Positions 54,850 to 64,000 of a stretch of DNA of 64,000 nucleotides are shown here, piece after piece; the stretch's first letter is position 1, and each line of letters begins with the position of its first letter. The notes under the pieces are model-generated. The model did no database searches. It worked only from the letters and a program-made list of their open reading frames with translations, and was not told the origin of the DNA. The stretch is from contig OV277870.1 in NCBI GenBank assembly GCA_922989275.2, positions 32,082,242 to 32,146,241 of the forward strand, in the 5' to 3' direction. The DNA is from Gari tellinella (lineage: Eukaryota > Mollusca > Bivalvia > Cardiida > Psammobiidae). Made by a program: the position numbers and the translations under genes.

Positions 54850-55500
54850 GTTACATACATATGCACATACATACATTTTGGAATTAAATTCAAATGTCAA
54901 GTTCAAAGTCACAGTGACCTTAAAGTAGTACTCAACACCCCGCCATCTCATTATGTATTAATAAACGAAATGTGCTATTCCTTGCTGATACGGTACAAAA
55001 TATATAATCCAGACAAGCTTTTTAAAAAGAATTGAGGTCAACGGTCAAGGTCAAGGTCACAGTAAACTAAAAGTAGTGCACGACACTCCGCAATCCCAAA
55101 GCGTACTCACACAACAAATTTGCTATTCCTAGCTGATGTGGTAATGGAAATATACTCAGGACAAAAAAGGTTACATATATACAAGAATACACAAATTTTA
55201 CAATTGAGGTCAAAGGTCAAGGTCAATGTCACAGTGACCTTAAAGTAGTACGAGACACTCCGACTTCTCGTGATGTTCTTACACACAAGATTAACTATTC
55301 CTAGCTAATACGGTACAGAAGATATGTCCCTGACAAGCTTTTTTTTTAAAATTGAAGTCAAAGGTCAAGGTCAAGGTCACCGTGACCTATATTTAGTACG
55401 TGACACTCCGCCATCCCAAGATGTACTCACACAACAAATTTGGTGTCCCTAGCTAAAGTGGTAATTGAAATATACAAGTAGTGTTAAAATGCAATATAAT
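54850..55500 (+). repeat. tandem repeat (~145-165 bp) with AGGTCA palindromes
   Basis: The unit phrase TTAAAGTAGTAC.CGACACTC recurs near 54923, 55066, 55232 and 55391. Before it in each unit lie AGGTCAAAGGTCAAGGTCA-type direct repeats and GTCACAGTGACCT or AGGTCACCGTGACCT. It resembles the expanded core of a pearl-type element. Head and tail were not found. A 62-codon frame at its left edge has no motif. Confidence 0.75.
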
Positions 55501-55735
55501 TGTGGCGAAAATTGAATAATTGAAGGTCAGAGTTATCGCCCTTGTAAAAATGTCCCTGACCACTTTCAGCCTTGGCATCCGGCCTTTCCAAACTCGGGAA
55601 GGTCTATACTATTCAAATATACCATTAGACATTTTCTGCATCTCCGCTTGCAAATCATTGTTAATTAAGGGTCTTTTGAGAGTTGGCGCCTTCACTATTT
55701 AAAAAAAATGTATTTCAATAAAAAAAATATTGGTC

Positions 55736-55829
55736 TCTGGTGGGATTCGAACCCGGGGCCCGGCATTGGCGGACAGAAGGCAAAATAGGGGAAACCGCTT
55801 AGACCAATGGACCACGGAACTATCCGTTC
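55736..55829 (-). tRNA. class-II-sized tRNA-like unit (SINE head or pseudo-tRNA)
   Basis: On the minus strand, box A TGGTCCATTGG and box B GGTTCGAATCC are intact and spaced as in long-variable-arm tRNAs (Leu/Ser type). A T8 run follows downstream (reading ATATTTTTTTT). The acceptor ends (GTTCCGT and AGAGACC) do not pair, so it is not a good functional tRNA. Confidence 0.4.
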
Positions 55830-56188
55830 ATCTCGGATCGATTTAACGTATTTCAATGTGTAGCGATCGGAAGTGCATACAACTTCGTAATTCGGCTCGT
55901 GTTTATGTCTGACCCCGTGTAGAGAAGCAACAACAACAACTATACCGTTAGCTAACGCTATGGAAAAACGATGGAAAATATCTAAAAAACTAAGATTCGG
56001 TGACGATTCTTGAGACGTTTTTTGGACTGATCATATTTTTTTAATGTCAAAAGCCAAATAATGCCACAAATTTGCTTTTATTTGAGTATTTTATTTTATT
56101 TTGACAAGAACACCATCCGGTTGCGAGTCCCTTTAAGTGTGTTTTAAAATAAGACATAAGAATGAGATTTCAAAAGCATACTCTGACA

Positions 56189-56604
56189 TATACTATGCCA
56201 AACTCCCAACGTAGCACCCCGGATATTCCCATTACTTCCAATGTCAAACATTTCTTTAGTTAGTCTGGTCAATTCTGTAATGTGTGCATAACCTGAATTG
56301 ATTTCTTTTGCAATTCATACAATGATCAATAGAAAATATATGGACTTTAGCGATAACAAGTTTTCAGAAAAAATCATTCCAATGCATTTTCAATGGGGAA
56401 TGTTAACCAGAAAATTAGCAATACGTTTGGATAGATGGTTATTTTTCGTCAGAAGAGTCAATAGAATTTGTTGCCAACATTAACAACTTTGAGGACAGTA
56501 CATCAATTTAAAAACACAAATAAAAACATTTAATAATTTTCCATCTCTGATATGAAAAAAGAAGGGGACTCGGAGGTGTTACGTTGGCAGTTTGGCATAG
56601 TATA
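56189..56604. mobile_element. ~416-bp TIR element
   Basis: TATACTATGCCAAACTCCCA then ACGTAGCACC on the left is mirrored by GGTGTTACGT then TGGCAGTTTGGCATAGTATA on the right (about 28 of 30 bases). The inner 61-codon frame is featureless. No clear target duplication. Confidence 0.65.
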
Positions 56605-56630
56605 ATATAATAAGTAAAAACATGCAGATA

Positions 56631-56705
56631 TTTTTAACCAGATAACAATCCATTCTCGTGATATACTTTTCATAACAATCCAAAGAAATTGATTATCCTC
56701 TATTT
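56631..56705 (-). repeat. right half of the 32642-type fold-back
   Basis: TTTTTAACCAGATAACAATC, CATTCTCGTGATATAC and AATTGATTATCCTCTATTTA match the right arm of 32642-32810. It lies directly after the TIR element. Confidence 0.7.
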
Positions 56706-56939
56706 AGAATTGATTTGGACGATAAAAAAAAATATATAAGCAAACTATATAATTTGTGTGTACTTGTTTAGTATACTGTTTACATAGTTACTCTAGCCAT
56801 GTTTATTCAAGAGTTTTTAGAGTTTTTAGAGATAGTTAACATACATTCGAACACAATTGTGATCATGAGATGGACAATTCATCTGATTGCTACACAAAAC
56901 AGTTTTTGCAATGTTTGAAAAAAAAAATGACTTAATTTA

Positions 56940-58085
56940 AAACGGCACTACAAGAACTCGTATAGGTGGATACATTATTGACTTGATTATTACTACAAAG
57001 GGGGATAAACGCATTTATGTGACAGAACCTCTGTCGGACTGTTACATATAAGACCATTGCTTCGTGAGCTGTTGTATCGAACAATGTCGCCCCCCTTTGA
57101 TGCAAACTGTTGTTAGATTTAAAAACTGGAAATCTGTAAAAATGGATTCACTGCAGCTAGATTTCACACTGTGAACAGTCTCTCTGCCAAATCCTCAAAT
57201 GTAGACGATTTTGTTACTGCGTTTACAATAACAACATCAGAAGTATTAAATAAGCCTGCTCCCACTTGTGTATCTTTGTATTTTTCTTACCTAAGGATGC
57301 TTAAACAGTATAAAAAGACAATCAATTAACTCAATTTAAAAGACAAAACTGGCATTATGAAGGACATTAACAAAAATGATAGGAACTCGAACACTGCTGC
57401 AAGTTTCAAAGGCAAAGGACAAATACTATCGAGAGATAATTGAGTAGAGGGTTATGTAAAAATAACTATACAAGGTAACCTCAAATCGTTTTTCTTGGCC
57501 GGTCGAAGGAAACTCCATTGATGTCTCATTGGCTTACGACCTTTTGAGCTACTTTGCTGAGAAAATCAACAAATTTCCAGACAACCTTGACAACATACCA
57601 AAAATTAACTCATACAAAGACTTAGCTTACACAGCGCCATTGTTAACAACATTCAGTGAGTTTCGGCCTCTTGTAGAGAATGATGTTGTCAAACTGATTA
57701 AAAACTCTAAAGCTACTAGATATAATTCCTATATCAAGTTGAAGGAAAAATTTCTCAATTTGTATCTATTTGACATTGGTATCTTTGACACGGGTGTATT
57801 TCCAGACGAATGGAAAGGTGCTTTAATTTAATTTTGAAGAATCGGCCTGTCTTTCGAAAATTCTAGAGAAAGCGGCACCATCACAAACTGGCCATACCAA
57901 AGCGCTTATCAATAATATTAAAGCGTAGAAACATCAATGTTAATATTGAAGAGCGATAACTTAAATGAATCTTGTGGCGATTGTTGTGATGGTTGACCTT
58001 AGTGCAGCATTTGACATTATTTACAATCCAGTACTAAAACTTCTCCATGATGTAGTTGGCAATATTAATACACTCATTGGATTTC
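56940..58085 (+). pseudogene. CR1/L2-like LINE, endonuclease end to RT motif A
   Basis: The endonuclease C-terminus is visible as IIDLIITTKGDKRI, EPLSD, then VVRFKNWKSV. A linker frame (57529-57831) reads FAEKINKFPDNLDNIP, FSEFRPLVENDVVKLIKNSK and TGVFPDEWKGALI, the standard N-terminal part of CR1/L2 reverse transcriptase. After stops, VVMVDLSAAFDIIYNPVLK is RT motif A, with the catalytic Asp in the F-D. The LINE is then cut near 58085 by a fragment of another family. Several frameshifts; dead. Confidence 0.75.
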
Positions 58086-58250
58086 ATAGGAGTTTATACT
58101 GATACGAGACAATTTATTCCAGTGCACTCCCTTTTCAGCAAAATGACTGAAGAACAGCATGGACTACATCTGTCAGTATACTTTTTAACTGGATGTGATA
58201 CAACAAGTTCCTTTTACGGAAAAGGACGTTAAACAGTGTTTACAACTTCA
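58086..58250 (+). pseudogene. fragment of the PIN-like repeat family
   Basis: One frame reads YTDTRQFIPVHSLFSKM, then HLSVYFLTGCDTTSSFYGKG before a stop. This is the same conserved block as 53340-53460 (RFIHMHDKS...GCDSNSAFYGMGK), better preserved at the GCDTTS motif. It is joined directly to the LINE remnant. Confidence 0.65.
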
Positions 58251-59171
58251 TACTGACAATTAAAATGAATTTAAACCACAAATATATCATATATACGTAT
58301 CACCCGTTAGGGCTTGTACAGCTTTCATATTGTAACACGAGCGATACTTCTGGCCTGTGTTGTTGTTGTTTTACTTTACTTCCCCTAGTTACGCATCATA
58401 TCGACGGATCCAGGACATAGAGTACGGGGACGGGTGGGGTTGGCAAACCGATCAGGACAACACTTGCTGAACAAGTTGAACTTTTAATAAAGGGTTAAAT
58501 AACTTATGCAGATCTATATCAAAAGTAATAAGTGCTAGAGACGCTTTGGTATATATACAGACTTCACTATAGAGTCTTAACAGAGTCAGGTTAAATGATC
58601 GAGCTGCGTCTATAGAGTCCTTGATAAACGCCAGAGTTAATCTCGTTATAAATAATAATAAGGGCGTCTATTTATTATATTGTTACTGTTTATGGGTTTC
58701 TTCTTTGTAAAGTTTATAATTACATTTCTGCGGGGCGGCTAATGGTAGTCATCTTAATATTCCTGTTTGGATATTAGAGTTCTTGGTTTGGTAAGTTTAC
58801 TAGTACTGTTTACAGTAACGATAGTTGGTAGCTGACATTATGGGGTACAACTAATATAGATTAGTCTACAGGTCAAATGTATAGATCGGGTCAACGGCTA
58901 CGTGATTCGTCAAAAAGTAGTTCCCAAATATATTTCTGTCAAGTATATATGAACTAAATGGTGCTGTATGACGAAAAATAGTTGAATAAATATATTGTTT
59001 TTGTACTTTAAATCAGTAGCACGTTAAAAACTGAAGTAAATCATCAGCTTTTAAGTAACTTGTATATACGGAAATACTGCCACGCTAATCAGTCACTATA
59101 CAAATAAGAATACGGAAGCAACTTGGGGACAGGCCATCATACTTCGCCGCATACTTGATCTTTTCCAAACA
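58251..59171. other. no gene recognised; approach to the satellite
   Basis: AT-rich with short frames only. From about 59110 the sequence begins to resemble the satellite unit (CTTGGGGACAGGCCATCATA against the ...GGGGTCCGGTCTCTATACAT phrase). Confidence 0.4.
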
Positions 59172-62100
59172 CTTTAAATGGTCACAGAAATCATCCCAAC
59201 TTCTTACTATGGTGTTATTAAATTGGCTAAAGACAATTTCTGATGAAAAAAACGTTAACAGTGCAACAAAGAGTAGACTGAGACATGCACCTAGAAATCG
59301 CCTTATACCTGATCTATAGACCTACTATCGAACTTTTCTAAAACATTAAAGAGTCACAGAAATGGTTCAAACGTCTAACAATGGCGTTAATAACTTGGCT
59401 AAAGACAATTTCTGATGGAAAAACACGTTAACCGGGCAATATAGAGTAGATTTGGATATGTACCTAGAATTCGCCTTATACCTGATTTATATAAACGAAC
59501 TTTTACCAACACATTAAAGGGTCACATATATCGTCCAAACGACTTACTATTGGGTTAATTACTTGGTAAAAGACCATTCCTGACCAAAGCACACGTTAAT
59601 TTTACCACATTGAGTAGATAGGGGTCCGGTCTCTATACATCACCTTTGACCCAATCTATTCAATCGACGTTTTCGCAGCACCTTAAGGGGCGACACAAAT
59701 CTTCAAAATATCTTACTATTGGGTTCATTACTTGGTAAAAGACAATTCCTGACCAAAGCACACGTTAATTTCACCACATTGAGTAGATAGGGGTCCGGTC
59801 TCTATACATCACCTTTGACCCGATCTATTCAATCGACGTTTTCGCAACACCTTAAGGGGCCACAGAAATCGTCCAAATATCTTACTATTGGGTTAATTAC
59901 TTGGTAAAAGACAATTCCTGACCAAAGCACACGTTAATTTCACAACATTGAGTAGATAGGGGTCCGGTCTCTATACATCACCTTTGACCCAATCTATTCA
60001 ATCGACGTTTTCGCAACACCTTAAGGGGCCACAGAAATCGTCCAAATATCTTACTATTGGGTTCATTACTTGGTAAAAGACAATTCCTGACCAAAGCACA
60101 CGTTAATTTCACCACATTGAGTAGATAGGGGTCCGGTCTCTATACATCACCTTTGACCCAATCTATTCAATCGACGTTTTCGCAACACCTTAAGGGGCCA
60201 CAGAAATCGTCCAAATATCTTACTATTGGGTTAATTACTTGGTAAAAGACAATTCCTGACCAAAGCACACGTTAATTTCACCACATTGAGTAGATAGGGG
60301 TCTGGTCTCTATACATCACCTTTGACCCAATCTATTCAATCGACGTTTTCGCAACACCTTAAGGGGCCACAGAAATCCTCCAAATATCTTACTATTGGGT
60401 TCATTACTTGGTAAAAGACAATTCCTGACCAAAGCACACGTTAATTTCACCACATTGAGTAGATAGGGGTCCGGTCTCTATACATCACCTTTGACCCAAT
60501 CTATTCAATCGACGTTTTCGCAACACCTTAAGTGGCCACAGAAATCCTCCAAATATCTTGCTATTGGGTTAATTACTTGGTAAAAGACAATTCCTGACCA
60601 AAGCACACGTTAATTTCACCACATTGAGTAGATAGGGGTCCGGTCTCTATACATCACCTTTGACCCAATCTATTCAATCGACGTTTTCGCAACACCTTAA
60701 GGGGCCACAGAAATCGTCCAAATATCTTACTATTGGGTTCATTACTTGGTAAAAGACAATTCCTGACCAAAGCACACGTTAATTTCACCACATTGAGTAG
60801 ATAGGGGTCCGGTCTCTATACATCACCTTTGACCCGATCTATTCAATCGACGTTTTCGCAACACCTTAAGGGGCCACAGAAATCGTCCAAATATCTTACT
60901 ATTGGGTTAATTACTTGGTAAAAGACAATGCCTGACCAAAGCACACGTTAATTTCACCACATTGAGTAGATAGGGGTCCGGTCTCTATACATCACCTTTG
61001 ACCCAATCTATTCAATCGACGTTTTCGCAACACCTTAAGGGGCCACAGAAATCCTCCAAATATCTTACTATTGGGTTCATTACTTGGTAAAAGACAATTC
61101 CTGACCAAAGCACACGTTAATTTCACCACATTGAGTAGATAGGGGTCCGGTCTCTATACATCACCTTTGACCCAATCTATTCAATCGACGTTTTCGCAAC
61201 ACCTTAAGTGGCCACAGAAATCCTCCAAATATCTTACTATTGGGTTCATTACTTGGTAAAAGACAATTCCTGACCAAAGCACACGTTAATTTCACCACAT
61301 TGAGTAGATAGGGGTCCGGTCTCTATACATCACCTTTGACCTGATCTATTCAATCGACGTTTTCGCAACACCTTAAGGGGCCACAGAAATCGTCCAAATA
61401 TCTTGCTATTGGGTTAATTACTTGGTAAAAGACAATTCCTGACCAAAGCACACGTTAATTTCACCACATTGAGTAGATAGGGGTCCGGTCTCTATACATC
61501 ACCTTTGACCCAATCTATTCAATCGACGTTTTCGCAACACCTTAAGGGGCCACAGAAATCCTCCAAATATCTTACTATTGGGTTCATTACTTGGTAAAAG
61601 ACAATTCCTGACCAAAGCACACGTTAATTTCACCACATTGAGTAGATAGGGGTCCGGTCTCTATACATCACCTTTGACCTGATCTATTCAATCGACGTTT
61701 TCGCAACACCTTAAGGGGCTACAGAAATCGTCCAAATATCTTACTATTGGGTTAATTACTTGGTAAAAGACAATTCCTGACCAAAGCACACGTTAATTTC
61801 ACCACATTGAGTAGATAGGGGTCCGGTCTCTATACATCACCTTTGACCTGATCTATTCAATCGACGTTTTCGCAACACCTTAAGGGGCCACAGAAATCCT
61901 CCAAATATCTTACTATTGGGTTCATTACTTGGTAAAAGACCATTCCTGACCAAAGCACACGTTAATTTCACCACATTGAGTAGATAGGGGTCCGGTCTCT
62001 ATACATCACCTTTGACCTGATCTATTCAATCGACGTTTTCGCAACACCTTAAGGGGCCACAGAAATCGTCCAAATATCTTGCTATTGGGTTAATTACTTG

Positions 62101-64000
62101 GTAAAAGACAATTCCTGACCAAAGCACACGTTAATTTCACCACATTGAGTAGATGGGGGTCCGGTCTCTATACATCACCTTTGACCTGATCTATTCAATC
62201 GACGTTTTCGCAACACCTTAAGGGGCCACAGAAATCCTCCAAATATCTTACTATTGGGTTCATTACTTGGTAAAAGACAATTCCTGACCAAAGCACACGT
62301 TAATTTCACCACATTGAGTAGATAGGGGTCCGGTCTCTATACATCACCTTTGACCCAATCTATTCAATCGACGATTTCGCAACACCTTAAGGGGCCACAG
62401 AAATCCTCCAAATATCTTACTATTGGGTTCATTACTTGGTAAAAGACAATTCCTGACCAAAGCACACGTTAATTTCACCACATTGAGTAGATAGGGGTCC
62501 GGTCTCTATACATCACCTTTGACCTGATCTATTCAATCGACGTTTTCGCAACACATTAAGGGGCCACAGAAATCCTCCAAATATCTTGCTATTGGGTTCA
62601 TTACTTGGTAAAAGACAATTCCTGACCAAAGCACACGTTATTTCACCACATTGAGTAGATAGGGGTCCGGTCTCTATACATCACCTTTGACCTGATCTAT
62701 TCAATCGACGTTTTCGCAACACCTTAAGGGGCCACAGAAATCCTCCAAATATCTTGCTATTGGGTTCATTACTTGGTAAAAGACAATTCCTGACCAAAGC
62801 ACACGTTAATTTCACCACATTGAGTAGATAGGGGTCCGGTCTCTATACATCAACTTTGACCTGATCTATTCAATCGACGTTTTCGCAACACCTTAAGGGG
62901 CCACAGAAATCCTCCAAATATCTTACTATTGGGTTCATTACTTGGTAAAAGACCATTCCTGACCAAAGCACACGTTAATTTCACCACATTGAGTAGATAG
63001 GGGTCCGGTCTCTATACATCACCTTTGACCTGATCTATTCAATCGACGTTTTCGCAACACCTTAAGGGGCCACAGAAATCGTCCAAATATCTTGCTATTG
63101 GGTTAATTACTTGGTAAAAGACAATTCCTGACCAAAGCACACGTTAATTTCACCACATTGAGTAGATAGGGGTCCGGTCTCTATACATCACCTTTGACCC
63201 AATCTATTCAATCGACGTTTTCGCAACACCTTAAGGGGCCACAGAAATCCTCCAAATATCTTGCTATTGGGTTCATTACTTGGTAAAAGACAATTCCTGA
63301 CCAAAGCACACGTTAATTTCACCACATTGAGTAGATAGGGGTCCGGTCTCTATACATCACCTTTGACCTGATCTATTCAATCGACGTTTTCGCAACACCT
63401 TAAGGGGCCAAAGAAATCCTCAAATTATCTTACTATTGGGTTCATTACTTGGTAAAAGACAATTCCTGACCAAAGCACACGTTAATTTCACCACATTGAG
63501 TAGATGGGGGTCCGGTCTCTATACATCACCTTTGACCTGATCTATTCAATCGACGTTTTCGCAACACCTTAAAGGGCCACAGAAATCCTCCAAATATCTT
63601 GCTATTGGGTTCATTACTTGGTAAAAGACAATTCCTGACCAAAGCACACGGCACACGTTAATTTCAACACATTGAGTAGATAGGGGTCCGGTCTCTATAC
63701 ATCACCTTTGACCCAATCTATTCAATCGACGTTTTCGCAACACCTTAAGGGGCCACAGAAATCCTCCAAATATCTTACTATTGGGTTCATTACTTGGTAA
63801 AAGACAATTCCTGACCAAAGCACACGTTAATTTCAACACATTGAGTAGATAGGGGTCCGGTCTCTATACATCACCTTTGACCTGATCTATTCAATCGACG
63901 TTTTCGCAACACCTTAAGGGGCCACAGAAATCCTCCAAATATCTTGCTATTGGGTTAATTACTTGGTAAAAGACAATTCCTGACCAAAGCACACGTTAAT
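59172..64000 (+). repeat. 169-bp satellite array, about 28 units, runs off the window
   Basis: GGGGTCCGGTCTCTATACAT recurs every 169 bp (59621, 59790, 59959, 60128 and so on). The first two to three units (59172-59514) are strongly diverged, then homogeneity is high. Diagnostic variants (CGTCC or CCTCC; TTCATT or TTAATT; CCCAATC or CTGATC) alternate, giving a 338-bp dimer in the first half. Indels are rare: a missing AA near 62640 and a 7-bp duplication GGCACAC near 63650. No reading frame. The unit length is close to that of many centromeric or pericentromeric satellites, but location cannot be told from sequence. Confidence 0.95.

Noticed and set aside
49590..56136. A 6.5-kb transposon bounded by GACTCGCAACC.GATGGTG and its inverted copy
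   Set aside because: Only the right copy abuts TTAA, the left lacks it, and the sequence between them is a mixture of unrelated elements. Two independent element ends are more likely.
59172..64000. CRISPR-like array, because of regular repeats
   Set aside because: The whole 169-bp unit is repeated with no unique spacers, and all context is eukaryotic. It is a satellite.
61000..64000. CENP-B box in the satellite unit
   Set aside because: TTTTCGCAACACC matches only the first half of the TTCG....A..CGGG pattern; the CGGG part is missing in every unit read.

Overview
The window looks like a gene-poor, repeat-rich stretch of a bivalve mollusc nuclear genome. It is AT-rich. The longest open frame is 182 codons, and no multi-exon host gene could be recognised. 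The diagnostic evidence is the repeat content. There are several copies of ~160-bp-core elements whose heads read like AACAAGAGGGCC...CGCTCACCTGAGG, whose bodies are tandem, and whose tails carry (CGGA)n and a terminal hairpin ending AGGTGAGCTAA. This architecture matches the pearl/Helentron-associated elements and BIV160-type satellites known from bivalves. I cannot name the genus.

Layout. 1-3.4 kb: nothing recognised. 3.4-20.3 kb: dense non-autonomous elements, including palindromic MITEs, pearl-like arrays, a tRNA or tRNA-like gene, a broken SAP-domain reading frame and a SINE with a perfect 12-bp target duplication. 20.9-24.1 kb: three long-terminal-inverted-repeat elements in a row. 24.5-28.3 kb: retroelement relics (a Penelope-like reverse transcriptase cut off before its catalytic Asp, and an L1-type ORF1p with two frameshifts) around a broken bivalve-type coding remnant. 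28.6-30.6 kb: a ~160-bp tandem array. 30.6-36.5 kb: a mosaic of inverted and direct segmental duplications with fold-back elements and a decayed C2H2 zinc-finger reading frame. 36.9-41.7 kb: fold-back and TIR elements. 42.2-46 kb: one RTE-like LINE copy split by a ~2.26 kb insertion. 46-49.2 kb: a short minisatellite cut up by insertions, with a cluster of tRNA-like Pol III units. 50.4-58.3 kb: decayed coding remnants (an unrecognised frame, a LINE C-terminus, a PIN-like repeat gene family, a CR1/L2-like LINE) and a tandem repeat carrying nuclear-receptor-type palindromes. 59.2-64 kb: a homogeneous 169-bp satellite with a diverged edge that runs off the window.

Almost everything is non-autonomous or dead. 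The interest lies in the architecture: nested insertions at TTAA sites, dimeric higher-order repeats, a satellite edge, tRNA-like units with conserved upstream leaders, and hormone-response-element-like palindromes repeated inside a transposable unit. All family names rest on reading motifs by eye; no database search was possible.
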